Assembly: GCA_011049115.1 (NCBI GenBank)
Contig: DSCM01000022.1
Location: 1-34,460, forward strand
Reading direction: 5' to 3'
Source: Pseudomonadota bacterium
Lineage (GTDB): Bacteria; Desulfobacterota; Anaeroferrophillalia; Anaeroferrophillales; Tharpellaceae
Length of the DNA: 34,460 bases
Shown: piece after piece, positions 16,262 to 25,263 of the stretch
Numbering within the stretch: position 1 is the stretch's first letter
How the letters are laid out: every line of letters begins with the position of its first letter
Notes under the pieces: model-generated
What the model was told of the DNA's origin: nothing
The model's database searches: none
Seen by the model: only the letters and a program-made list of their open reading frames with translations
Made by a program: the position numbers and the translations under genes

Positions 16262-18414
16262 ATGAAAGACCAGCGCAGGCTTTACAGAAAAACAGAACTC
16301 ATCATCTTGGCCATCACGGCATTTTTGACTTGGTTGCCGCCGGTTGTCAAGGCCACGGAATCACAGAAAGCCATTCCCTCGCCAACCTCGGCGACCAGCG
16401 CCCAGCATCTGCAAGACATGCTGGTTACCGCCGAGAGTCTGACGCTGGGGCTGGAGCAGAGCCCCTCCCGGACCATCATCAAGATTGAAGATTTCGATGT
16501 CGTCGGCGGCTCGAGCAATTTCGAGGATCTGCTCAAGAGTCAGGCGATTTTCGATTTCCGGGGCCAAACCGATCTGATGCCCGACAGCGATACCATGACC
16601 ATGCGCGGCTTTTCCAGCGGTCGCTTCGTGGCCGCCATCGATGGCCTCACCATTCAGAAAACCGGCGGCCGCAAAGGCAAGCACATCGTCGATTACAGCC
16701 TGTTGTCGACCCTGCCCATCGATCGCATCGAGATTACCGCCGGTCCCCATTCCGCCCTTTACGACAGCAAGGCCATCGGCGGCAGCGTCAACCTTGTGAC
16801 CAAGGCTCCGGCCCGGCGCGATACCTTCAAACCCGACTTCAAGCTCAGCGCCGGCTACGGCTCCTACGAGAAACAGGATTACCTCTTAAGCCTGGACGGC
16901 GCCGTCGATTTCGTCACCTACGGCATCAGCCTGCAGAAAACCTCGACCGACGGTTTTCTGCGCCACAGTGAAACCGATATCGAAACCTGCACCGGCAACC
17001 TGGGTTTCGTCCTGCCTCATGACGGCTATCTCAGCCTGTCCGCTTCCCGTTCCAATATCGACCGCGAAGTGCCGGTCAACAACTTTGTCGATGATTATGA
17101 TAATGATTACCCACGGGTCGATGGTGCCGGCTTCGACCCGTGGCAGAATCCCACCTGGGACAAGGAGGCCTGGTCCTACCGGCTCAATTACTTCCAGAAT
17201 CTGTCGGTCGGCCGGGTGTCGGCCGGGGTCTATCGCAGCAAGGAAGACCGCGACCGGGCCTATCTCGACTGGGTCAATGCCCAGGATCATGCCCAGGGTT
17301 TAAAGCATAGTTCGTTCTACACCGAATGGATTCAGGAAGGGGCCCGCCTTCAGGATGAATATCGCTGGAACGACCGGCATTCGACCACCGTCGGCATCGA
17401 GCTGGCCCGTCTTTACGACGGCAGCGACGGCGATGACAAGCGCGTCAACAAAAAGGGCAGCTATCTTCAGCATCAATGGCGGATCGCGGAGGCCCTCGAA
17501 TTGCGGCTCGGTCTGCGGTATGAGGATATCAAAATCTGGGTCAGCAACAGCGGCATTCCGAACCGCGGTTCCTGGATTCGGCGCGAATGGAACCAGCTGG
17601 TACCCAAATCCTATCTCACCTGGAAACTCGACGGCCTGGCCCCGAGCCTGCGCGACACCTCGCTCTCGCTCGGAATCAGCAAGATCTGGCACGCCCCGAT
17701 GCCCACGGCGAATACAATCCCCAGGGCAAGCCGGCCGGCGCCTGGCTGGAGCCGGAACACGGCATGGGTTACGATCTGGTGCTCAACCGACGGCTCTGGG
17801 GGGATGTCGTGCTGATGCTCGACTACTCCTTTTACAAGATCAAGGATTATATCGCCTCCAACAGCCAATACGCGAGGTATTCCGGCTCCTCCGCCGGCAA
17901 CCTGCGTTACAGCGATTACAAAATCAATCTCGACGAGGTTTACCGGCAGGGGCTGGAAATCAATCTGGCCGGCCATCTGAGCAAGGATCTCTCCTTCTAC
18001 CTGACCTATGCCTGGCAGGATTTCGAAAACCAGGGCCACGAGCCCGCCGGCACCACCGAACTCGACGATCGGGCCCGAAACCGGGTGACGGCGGGCCTGC
18101 GTTATCATCTTCTGACCAGGACCGCCTTGAAACTCGACTACGCCTTTCAGGACAAGAAAACCATCGAGGAATCCGAACTGATCGACGACAGCGACCCCGA
18201 CAATCCGATCTACAGCTGGCGGCGGCACGATAACCCGGCCTACCACAGCTTTAATCTCGGGGTCGAGCAGACCTTGTGCAAGGCCTGGGGCCCGGTTCAG
18301 GATGCCAAGATCGAATTCTATATCAAGAACCTCTTCGACGAGGACTATTGCGATGCCCGGGGCTATCCGGCTACCGACCGGACCTTCGGCACCACCTTGA
18401 GTTTCAGAATGTGA
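16262..18414 (+). pseudogene. TonB-dependent outer-membrane receptor, interrupted by a one-base frameshift
   Basis: Outer-membrane active-transport receptor that would be about 717 residues. The signal peptide spans about residues 10-32. A TonB-box-like DMLVTAE segment, a plug domain (SNFEDLL, MRGFSSGRFVAAIDG, RIEITAGPHSALYDSKAIGGSVNLVT) and a beta-barrel follow. The reading frame is lost at about 17692-17698 within ACGCCCCGAT: after SKIWHAP the correct continuation, DAHGEYNPQGK, is in another frame. One added base there restores a single frame to the terminal TTLSFRM. The deletion lies in a short C-run, so a sequencing error is as likely as a real lesion. In context the ligand is probably a Ni/Co complex, a metallophore or a corrinoid. 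Confidence 0.88.
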
Positions 18415-18593
18415 GGCTTTCGTAGCCGCTCCACCTTCCTGGTTGCGGGGTTCCCGCAGTCTGAAGGACAGCACAAGAAAAGACTCCGCGGAGTGGCTGC
18501 CTCGAAGCGGGAGCGGTCAGCGTGCCATCAGCCTCTCAACGATTTTTATCATTGGTTACGAGTTCGTCTCGGTTGATACGACAAGGAGAAAAC

Positions 18594-20297
18594 ATGAAAC
18601 GATTATTGTCTGCCATTGGCGCCCGGCGCGCCTTTTTACCGACAACCAAAAAACTGCTGATCAGCGGTCTGTTGTTACTCTGGACTATCGGCTGTACGCC
18701 GCAGCCCCAAACGACCATCGCCCCCCAGACAACCCCGGGCTCGTTTGCCGTGGTCGGTCTGGGCCCCGGAGACGCCGATCTGGTAACCACGCGGGCGCTG
18801 GAGGCGATCCGCCAGGCGGATCTGGTTTTCTGCAGCGCCAAAACCAAAGAGGAATTATCATCTTACGTCGATTTCACCGGCAAGGAGCTGCGCGACGGTT
18901 ACGGGGTGCTGTTCCGGTATTACGGCAAGGTCTGTCCGGAGAACGCGGATAAACCAAGTGGTGAGTCAGGTAAACCGCGCATGAGCTGCGAGGAATATCA
19001 TCGGCACCAGGCCGAATTCGCCGCCCTGGTGCGGACCGCCGTGGCCGCCGGGCGCCGCGTGGTAATCTTAAGCGGCGGCGACCCGATGATCTACGGCCCG
19101 GATATCTGGAGTCTCAAGGAACTGCATGACCTCGATCCCCAGGTAATTCCCGGACTCAGCGCCTTCAACGCCGCCAACGCCGCCCTGCAGGTACGTCTCG
19201 GCGAGGTGATTCTGACGGCTCCTTTTCAACGGGAGGGTGCCGGCGACAGTATCGAACAATTGGCCGGGCACGAGCGGGCCACCCTGGTCATCTTCATGCC
19301 CCGCGATCTGAAAAAACTTTTCGACCGCCTGGCCGCCGTCTACGCGGCCGAGACTCCGGTGGCCGTGGTCGCCGATGCCGGGGTCGTCGGTCGCGAACAG
19401 GTAACCTTAGGCAGCGTTGCGGGTTTCCAGGCCGACTCGTCGGCGATCGACAGCCGGCGTTCCCTGATCTATGTCGGTCAGGCCCTGGCTACGGCCCAAT
19501 ACCGCCCGGCCCCGCTCCGGACCGCCGGCCGGGGTAAATTCTATCTTGTCAGGGTTGGCCCCGGGGATGCCGATCTCGCCACCCAACGGGCCCTGCAGGT
19601 GATCGAGAAGGCCGATCTGATCTTTGCCCAGGAAAAAATTCGGGATCGATTTCAGGCCTATCTCACCGGCAAACAGGTGCTGACCGCTTATCATCGCCTG
19701 TTCCCTTTTTACGGCAAGGATTGCGCCGCGGTCAAGGCCGAGGAACAGGGCCGGGAACGACGCAGTTGCGAAGAATATCATCGGCAACAGGCAGAATTCG
19801 CCGCCCTGGTCCGGGCCGCGGTGGCTGAGGGCAAGACCGTGGCCATGCTCGACAGCGGCGATCCGATGATCTATGGCCCCGATGCCTGGGCCCTGACCGA
19901 ACTTGCCGATCTCGATACCGAGGTGGTCCCCGGCCTGAGCTGCTTCAACGCCGCCAACGCCGCCCTGCGGGCCGGGGTCACCGAAGGCCGACACAGTCAT
20001 TCGGTGATTTTCGCCTCCGGCTGGTCGGTCGGAGAGATGGCGGTGCACCAGAGCAGCATGGTGCTGTTTACGATGCGCACCGACTTCAAGAAATTCGTTG
20101 ATACCCTGGGCCGCTCCTATGCGGCCGACACTCCGGTGGCCCTGGTCTGCAGTGCCGGTTATGCCGACCGGGAAAAGGTCATACACGGCACCCTGGGAAC
20201 GATTCTCGAGCAGGTCGGCGGTGAGCGGCCGCCGTTTGAGTATCTGCTTTATATCGGGGATTTTCTGCGAGACAGCGTCGACTATCTGAATCGATGA
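18594..20297 (+). CDS. Predicted lipoprotein with two tandem tetrapyrrole (precorrin) methylase domains
   Basis: A 567-residue protein with an unusual layout. AAGGAG precedes ATG 18594. Residues 19-34 form a hydrophobic leader ending WTIGC, a plausible though imperfect lipobox with Cys34. Two homologous domains of the tetrapyrrole methylase (CobI/CobM/CbiH-type, SAM-dependent) fold follow. Domain 1 (about 50-300) has VVGLGPGDADLVT, SGGDPMIYG and IPGLSAFNAANAAL. Domain 2 (about 315-567) has LVRVGPGDADLAT, DSGDPMIYG and VPGLSCFNAANAAL. The GxGPGD and GDP motifs known to bind the methyl donor are kept. Each domain also has a YGKxC...SCEEYHRxQAEFAALVR insert. Such enzymes normally work in the cytoplasm on corrin precursors. 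An envelope location would suggest reuse as a tetrapyrrole or metal-complex binding protein, which is my inference. Confidence 0.85.
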   Translation: MKRLLSAIGARRAFLPTTKKLLISGLLLLWTIGCTPQPQTTIAPQTTPGSFAVVGLGPGDADLVTTRALEAIRQADLVFCSAKTKEELSSYVDFTGKELRDGYGVLFRYYGKVCPENADKPSGESGKPRMSCEEYHRHQAEFAALVRTAVAAGRRVVILSGGDPMIYGPDIWSLKELHDLDPQVIPGLSAFNAANAALQVRLGEVILTAPFQREGAGDSIEQLAGHERATLVIFMPRDLKKLFDRLAAVYAAETPVAVVADAGVVGREQVTLGSVAGFQADSSAIDSRRSLIYVGQALATAQYRPAPLRTAGRGKFYLVRVGPGDADLATQRALQVIEKADLIFAQEKIRDRFQAYLTGKQVLTAYHRLFPFYGKDCAAVKAEEQGRERRSCEEYHRQQAEFAALVRAAVAEGKTVAMLDSGDPMIYGPDAWALTELADLDTEVVPGLSCFNAANAALRAGVTEGRHSHSVIFASGWSVGEMAVHQSSMVLFTMRTDFKKFVDTLGRSYAADTPVALVCSAGYADREKVIHGTLGTILEQVGGERPPFEYLLYIGDFLRDSVDYLNR

Positions 20298-20399
20298 GCC
20301 GGCGGCGGCTTTCCGACAGACACTCAAGATACCGCTGCCGGAAACGCCGAATGCTTACGGTAAAAGTTACATTAACCTTCGCATTTTGGAGATTTAAAA

Positions 20400-21212
20400 A
20401 TGAGACGTAAACCCGTTTTTCTGCTGTGCTTAGTGATTCTGGGACTGGGATTGTTTGTCCGGCCGGTTCTGGCGCATAACCTCTGGCTCAATCCGGACAA
20501 CTATTTTCCGGCGCTCGGCTCGACGGTCAGCATCGGGATCGGTTGGGGACATAAGTATCCCGCCGATCGTAACGACGAAAAACTCAAGGCAGGACGTCTC
20601 GAAGCGATTCAGGCCCTCGCCCCCGACGGGCGGGAAGTAGAACTGGAGAAGGTTTCCGAGACCGAATATCGCCTGAAAATCGACCAGGCCGGAGCTTACG
20701 TCGTCACGGCCCGGATCAAGCCCAGTTTTTTCACGATGACCCCCGAAGGACGCAAATGGGGCAACAAACAGGAAGTCGCCGATGCCGACAAATGCACCAA
20801 TTTCCATCTCGAAGCCAAAACCGTGCTGCAGGCCGGCGCCGGCGCCCGTGACAGTCAACTGACCGGTCAGACCTTGGAGCTGCGGCCGCTCAGCGACCTG
20901 GCCGCTTTGAAGGCCGGGGATAAACTGGTCGTACAGCTATTCTATGCCGGCCAGCCCCTGGCCGGGGCGACCATTAACGCCACCGATGCCGGTTTTGTCG
21001 ATGCGAGCGCGTCCAAGTCCGCCACCAAAGACGCTCATTCCGCCCATCATCATCCGGTGTCCGTGGTTACCGACAGCCAGGGTCGAGCCGAACTCACTCT
21101 GGCCCGCGCCGGTTACTGGCTTTTGCTGTTTTCCCACAAACCGCCTTATCAGGACACCACGATCTGCGATCAGTACCTGTATAACGTCACCTTCAGCTGC
21201 GAAGTGCGCTGA
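20400..21212 (+). CDS. DUF4198 / CbiK(NikK)-type periplasmic metal-uptake protein
   Basis: Periplasmic protein of 270 residues matching the DUF4198 / COG5266 family, which accompanies Co/Ni ECF transporters. The signal peptide ends PVLA, so the mature protein would start His-Asn-Leu-Trp. The opening AHNLWLNPDNYFP and GWGHKYPADR are typical of the family. A His-rich loop, DAHSAHHHPVS, lies near residues 206-216, and the C-terminus ends in a strand-rich domain (ELTLARAGYWLLLFSHKPPY). These histidines likely bind Ni2+ or Co2+. TTGGAGA lies upstream of ATG 20400. It overlaps the permease gene downstream by one base (TGATG). Confidence 0.85.
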   Translation: MRRKPVFLLCLVILGLGLFVRPVLAHNLWLNPDNYFPALGSTVSIGIGWGHKYPADRNDEKLKAGRLEAIQALAPDGREVELEKVSETEYRLKIDQAGAYVVTARIKPSFFTMTPEGRKWGNKQEVADADKCTNFHLEAKTVLQAGAGARDSQLTGQTLELRPLSDLAALKAGDKLVVQLFYAGQPLAGATINATDAGFVDASASKSATKDAHSAHHHPVSVVTDSQGRAELTLARAGYWLLLFSHKPPYQDTTICDQYLYNVTFSCEVR

Positions 21213-22621
21213 TGAAAAAGGCGTTGAACGGGAAGGACCTGCGCCGCGAGATCGGCTGGTTTTCGGCGACCATTCTGGTGATCGCCAACATGATCGGCAC
21301 CGGGATTTTCACGACCTCAGGCTTCATCATGGCCGAGCTTCAGGATGCCCGCGCCCTGCTCTTATGCTGGCTGGGCGGAGGTCTGTTCGCCCTCTGTGGC
21401 GCTCTCTGCTATGCCGAGCTGGGGGCCCGTTATCCCCAGGCCGGAGGTGAATATATCTTTCTGCGCGAGGCTTTCGGCAAGCTCCCGGCCTTTCTCTCCG
21501 GCTGGATTTCCCTGATTGTCGGCTTCTCGGCGCCGATCGCGGCCGCGGCCATGGCTTTGGCCGGCTATACCTTCCAGGCCGCGGCCCTGCCGACGGGTCG
21601 GGTTTTCAGTCTTCGACTGGGAGATTTTACCCTGGCAACCCTGTCCCGGCCAAATCTGCTGGCAATTGCAGCGATCTGTGTTTTCTCGCTGATCCATTAC
21701 CACAGCTTGCGTCTCGGCAGTTGGGTGCAGAATTTTCTGACCCTGTTCAAGATCGTTCTGATTTTATTTTTTATCACCGCCGGTCTTTGCTCGGACCAGG
21801 GCTCCTTTCACCACTGCGAAGTTGTCGGCGGGCAGGCCTGGTCCGCCGGCAACTTCGCAGTGGCCCTGATTTTTGTCTCATTTTCCTACAGTGGCTGGAA
21901 TGCCGCCGCCTATCTCGGCTCCGAGATTGTCAGACCCCAGCGCAACCTTCCCCGCGCCCTGATCGTCGGCACCCTGGTGGTGATGGTTTTTTACCTGCTG
22001 CTGAACACGGTCTATCTCTATGCCGTGCCCGCTCCGGAGATGGCCGGGGTCATGGAAATCGGGGCGCGGGCGGCGGCCAATCTCTTCGGGGTCAGCCACA
22101 GCCGCTGGTTCAGCGGGGCCGTGGCCCTGGGCATCCTTTCGGTCTTAAGCGCCATGATCATAACCGGGCCGCGGATCTACTATGCCATGGCCCGCGACGG
22201 CATCTTTTTCCCGGCATTCGGCAGTTTGAACCCCGAACACCGGACCCCGGCGGCGGCGATTTTTCTTCAGGCCGGGCTCGCCGCCCTGATGGTGCTTTCG
22301 GCCTCTTTCGAAACCCTGTTGATCTACATCGGCTTTACCTTGTCGTTGTTCGCCTCGCTGACGGTGATAGGACTCTTGCGGATTCGTCGGCGTGACGGCG
22401 TCCCGGCCGGCACCGGTTACCGCACCTGGGGCTATCCCGTTACCCCGTGGCTTTTCATCCTCGGCAACCTCTGGATTATCAGCTTTTCCGTATGTCACCG
22501 GCCGGTCGCGGCCCTGATCGGCTTTGGCACCATCGCCGCCGGCCTGATTATCTATCTCGGTTTTGCCCGGCGGCACGCATCAATTCAAATCGCCCGGGCA
22601 AAGACCTTTGCCCGAGAATAG
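21212..22621 (+). CDS. APC-superfamily amino-acid permease
   Basis: Inner-membrane transporter of 469 residues with about twelve hydrophobic segments. The family opening is clear: NMIGTGIFTTSGF (the unwound substrate-binding part of segment 1), and later CYAELGARYPQAGGEY and FVSFSYSGWNAAAYLGSE. It resembles the LAT/cationic amino-acid exchanger subgroup. The substrate cannot be read from sequence. It is translationally coupled to the DUF4198 gene by TGATG, an odd partner for an amino-acid carrier. It might move a metal ligand such as histidine or a metallophore, but this is speculation from context. Confidence 0.92.
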   Translation: MKKALNGKDLRREIGWFSATILVIANMIGTGIFTTSGFIMAELQDARALLLCWLGGGLFALCGALCYAELGARYPQAGGEYIFLREAFGKLPAFLSGWISLIVGFSAPIAAAAMALAGYTFQAAALPTGRVFSLRLGDFTLATLSRPNLLAIAAICVFSLIHYHSLRLGSWVQNFLTLFKIVLILFFITAGLCSDQGSFHHCEVVGGQAWSAGNFAVALIFVSFSYSGWNAAAYLGSEIVRPQRNLPRALIVGTLVVMVFYLLLNTVYLYAVPAPEMAGVMEIGARAAANLFGVSHSRWFSGAVALGILSVLSAMIITGPRIYYAMARDGIFFPAFGSLNPEHRTPAAAIFLQAGLAALMVLSASFETLLIYIGFTLSLFASLTVIGLLRIRRRDGVPAGTGYRTWGYPVTPWLFILGNLWIISFSVCHRPVAALIGFGTIAAGLIIYLGFARRHASIQIARAKTFARE

Positions 22622-22678
22622 TTGCATCGATATACATCTTCAGTTTGCCAACAACTCTACCCAGAAAAAGAGGAAACA

Positions 22679-22753
22679 ATGAAACGAGAATACAACCCGT
22701 CAACCCGTCAACTGGCAACCGTTAATTATCAAGGAGGAGAAAACCATGTTTAA
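22679..22753 (+). CDS. Possible 24-residue leader peptide overlapping the receptor start
   Basis: ATG 22679 is preceded by AAGAGGAAAC, a good ribosome-binding site, and opens a 24-codon frame (MKREYNPSTRQLATV...) that ends at TAA 22751-22753, eight bases past the start of the receptor gene. The ribosome-binding site of the receptor lies inside it. This arrangement could couple or regulate receptor translation. It is not proven to be translated. Confidence 0.35.
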   Translation: MKREYNPSTRQLATVNYQGGENHV

Positions 22754-25124
22754 AAGTTGGATACTGCTAAATCATTGCAAATTAATGCGGGAGCGAGCCC
22801 CGCAATCCAAAGAGCCTTTACGGCCCGCAAATAAGTCCGCTTATCAGAACATTTTCCGGTTGTTGCTGTTGAAAAAAATGTTGAAAAAAAACAAAAACAT
22901 GACCTGTAAGGTACTGATCGTCTGCGCGGCGCTGCTCCTGCCGCTCACCGCCGCCGGGCCGGGGGTCGCCGGGGAAGCTGCCGCCGGCGGCGAACCACCC
23001 GTTACCCTGGAGACGATGACCGTCAGGGATGTGTTGGCGGCCCCGACCCGGCAGGAGGGTGACCTGCTCTACACCGGTACCGAGGTCACCGCCGCCGGCA
23101 TCGAGCTGGCCGGCAGCAAGGCCGCTTCCAGCGCTTTCGCCACCCTCGACATCCTGCCGGGCATCAACGTGGAGCTGAAAGATCCCTTCGGCATCAGCGG
23201 CGCGAATGTCCGCATCCGCGGGATTTCAAGCGCGAAAGTCGGAATGTCGGTCGAAGGCCTGCCGAACTACGGCATCATGGGCATCGGCCCGCGGGACTAT
23301 CTCTACGACATGGAAAACATGGAGTCCATCGGTCTCTACAAGGGCGCCGCGCCGCCGGGGCTCGGCACTGGTGACGGCAACACCGGCGGCACCGTCGGTC
23401 TCAACTGGCGCCGGCCGACCGACGAGTTCGGCGCCATTCTGAGTCAGCAGATCGGTAACTACGATGCCCGGCGCAGTTTCCTGCGGCTCGATTCCGGTCA
23501 ACTGCCCACCGGCACCGCCGGTTTTCTTTCTTATTCCTACAGCGAAGTCGACAAGTGGAAGGGCGCTGGCGATCTCGGGCCCCGGAATCACGTCACCGCC
23601 GGCCTCACCCAGACGCTGGGTGAGCGTTTCAAAATCGAGATATTCTACAATTACAACAACATAGAATCCCATGACTTCGATTCCCTGAGCTATGCCGAAA
23701 CCAAAGCCCTCAAGCACACCTATCGCCGCGACTACAACCAACACCGCACCGGCAACCCGGTCCTCGACGCCGACTACTATGACTATCACCGGGGCGACTA
23801 CGAAAACACCGAGTTCATGACCATCGCCAGCTTCACCGCCGCGCCGGGGCACGTCTTCAGCCTCAAACCTTACTATGCGCAAGAGGATAAATCGAATCTC
23901 GACGGCGCGGCCGACAAAGTAACCGACCTGGAACGCCTGGGCGCCGTCGGCGAGTACCGCGGTGAGATTGCCGGCTGCAGCATTTCCGCCGGCTACTGGT
24001 ATGAGTCCCACGACCTACAGAAATACGTCCGGGCCAACCAGATCACCGCCACCGGCCGCGTCTACAAGGGCTGGAAATACCTGACCGAAAATGACGGCCA
24101 CGGTGATATTCACAGCCCCTGGCTGCAGCTCAGCCGCCGCTTCGGCAACTTCAGCCTCCAGGCGGGAATCAAATACTTCTCCTATACCGAACCGGGCAGC
24201 ACCGCTTACAAAGGCAGCGCCGCCGGCGGCACCCCGTCATCCTACCATGCCGCTCTGAACCACAACCAGGGTGAGGACTCCGACCTGAGCCTCAAGGAAA
24301 TGACCTTTGACGAATGGCTGCCGAACCTGGCCCTGGGCTATCGGCTGACCCCCAAGCTGGAACTGTACGCCAACTATGGCCGCACCTACATGCGTCCCTA
24401 CGCCTATGTGCCCCTGGCGACCACCTATGCCGGCAACCGGGCCGCCTTCAAAGCCGCCGGCATAACCCTGCAGAATATCTTCGATGAGTGGAAGATGGAA
24501 ACCTCCGATAATTTCGATATCGGCTGCCGCTGGCGCGGCGAAAGGTTCGACTTCACCCCGTCCATTTTCTACGCCAAGCACCATGACCTGCTGGTCAACG
24601 CCTTCGACCCCCGGGTCGGGGTCAACTATGACCAGAACCTCGGCGACGCCACCGCCTGGGGCGCCGAGCTGGAATTCAACCTCTACCCCATCGACAACCT
24701 CGTTTTCTTTTTCAACCCGAGCTATACGAGACTCGAGTTCGACGACGACTTCGTACGCGGAACCACAGTGATCCAGGTCAAGGGCAATCAGTACCCCGAC
24801 ACCCCGAAAATGCTGGTCAAGGCGGGATTCCTCTGGACTATCGGCAGTCTGAAGGTGGCGCCGACGGTAAAATACGTCGGTCGGCGCTACAGTACCGCGC
24901 AACATACCGACCCGATTTCAGCCTACACCACCGCCGACCTGGCCCTGAGTTATACCCTGCCACGGTTTGCCTGGTGTAAAGAGCTGGCCGTCGGACTGGA
25001 TATCAACAACCTGTTCGATAAAAAATACATCGGCGCCATCAGCGCTTCCGACGACGGCGACGGGGCCACCTATAATCCCGGCACGCCGTTTTCCGCCATC
25101 GCCTCGTTGAGCGCGAAGTTCTGA
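22746..25124 (+). CDS. TonB-dependent outer-membrane receptor
   Basis: Outer-membrane receptor of 792 residues, intact. A strong AAGGAGGAG fixes ATG 22746, but the hydrophobic signal core appears only at about residues 52-76 (TCKVLIVCAALLLPLTAA). The signal therefore has an unusual 50-residue basic leader; an internal ATG at codon 45 or 52 would give a normal signal. TonB-box-like ETMTVRD follows, then the plug (ANVRIRGISSAKVGMSVEG, NTGGTVGLNW), a long beta-barrel and a final Phe (SLSAKF) that serves as the barrel-assembly signal. It lies in the Ni/Co uptake locus, so a metal chelate or corrinoid is the likely cargo. It is not a near copy of the receptor at 16262. Confidence 0.92.
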   Translation: MFKSWILLNHCKLMRERAPQSKEPLRPANKSAYQNIFRLLLLKKMLKKNKNMTCKVLIVCAALLLPLTAAGPGVAGEAAAGGEPPVTLETMTVRDVLAAPTRQEGDLLYTGTEVTAAGIELAGSKAASSAFATLDILPGINVELKDPFGISGANVRIRGISSAKVGMSVEGLPNYGIMGIGPRDYLYDMENMESIGLYKGAAPPGLGTGDGNTGGTVGLNWRRPTDEFGAILSQQIGNYDARRSFLRLDSGQLPTGTAGFLSYSYSEVDKWKGAGDLGPRNHVTAGLTQTLGERFKIEIFYNYNNIESHDFDSLSYAETKALKHTYRRDYNQHRTGNPVLDADYYDYHRGDYENTEFMTIASFTAAPGHVFSLKPYYAQEDKSNLDGAADKVTDLERLGAVGEYRGEIAGCSISAGYWYESHDLQKYVRANQITATGRVYKGWKYLTENDGHGDIHSPWLQLSRRFGNFSLQAGIKYFSYTEPGSTAYKGSAAGGTPSSYHAALNHNQGEDSDLSLKEMTFDEWLPNLALGYRLTPKLELYANYGRTYMRPYAYVPLATTYAGNRAAFKAAGITLQNIFDEWKMETSDNFDIGCRWRGERFDFTPSIFYAKHHDLLVNAFDPRVGVNYDQNLGDATAWGAELEFNLYPIDNLVFFFNPSYTRLEFDDDFVRGTTVIQVKGNQYPDTPKMLVKAGFLWTIGSLKVAPTVKYVGRRYSTAQHTDPISAYTTADLALSYTLPRFAWCKELAVGLDINNLFDKKYIGAISASDDGDGATYNPGTPFSAIASLSAKF

Positions 25125-25133
25125 GACGTATAG

Positions 25134-25179
25134 GTTACGCCCTGAAGGGAAGTTAATTTGTGCTTCCGGAAGGCGTAAC
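25134..25179 (+). terminator. Hairpin after the second receptor
   Basis: GTTACGCC (25134-25141) pairs with GGCGTAAC (25172-25179), with further internal pairing (GGAAG/CTTCC). No T-run follows, so it is more likely a 3' stability or processing hairpin than a strong terminator. Confidence 0.35.
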
Positions 25180-25263
25180 GCCCCAAAATCTGGCTCGTCC
25201 CGAAGTCGACCCGATTCTCGCATTGAATGTCTTATAACGTCTTCTAAGGAAAGGATCTGAAGC

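Noticed and set aside
17090-17110. Fur-box-like GATNAT-rich string in the first TonB receptor
   Set aside because: It lies within coding sequence for an Asp/Tyr-rich loop and is far from any promoter.
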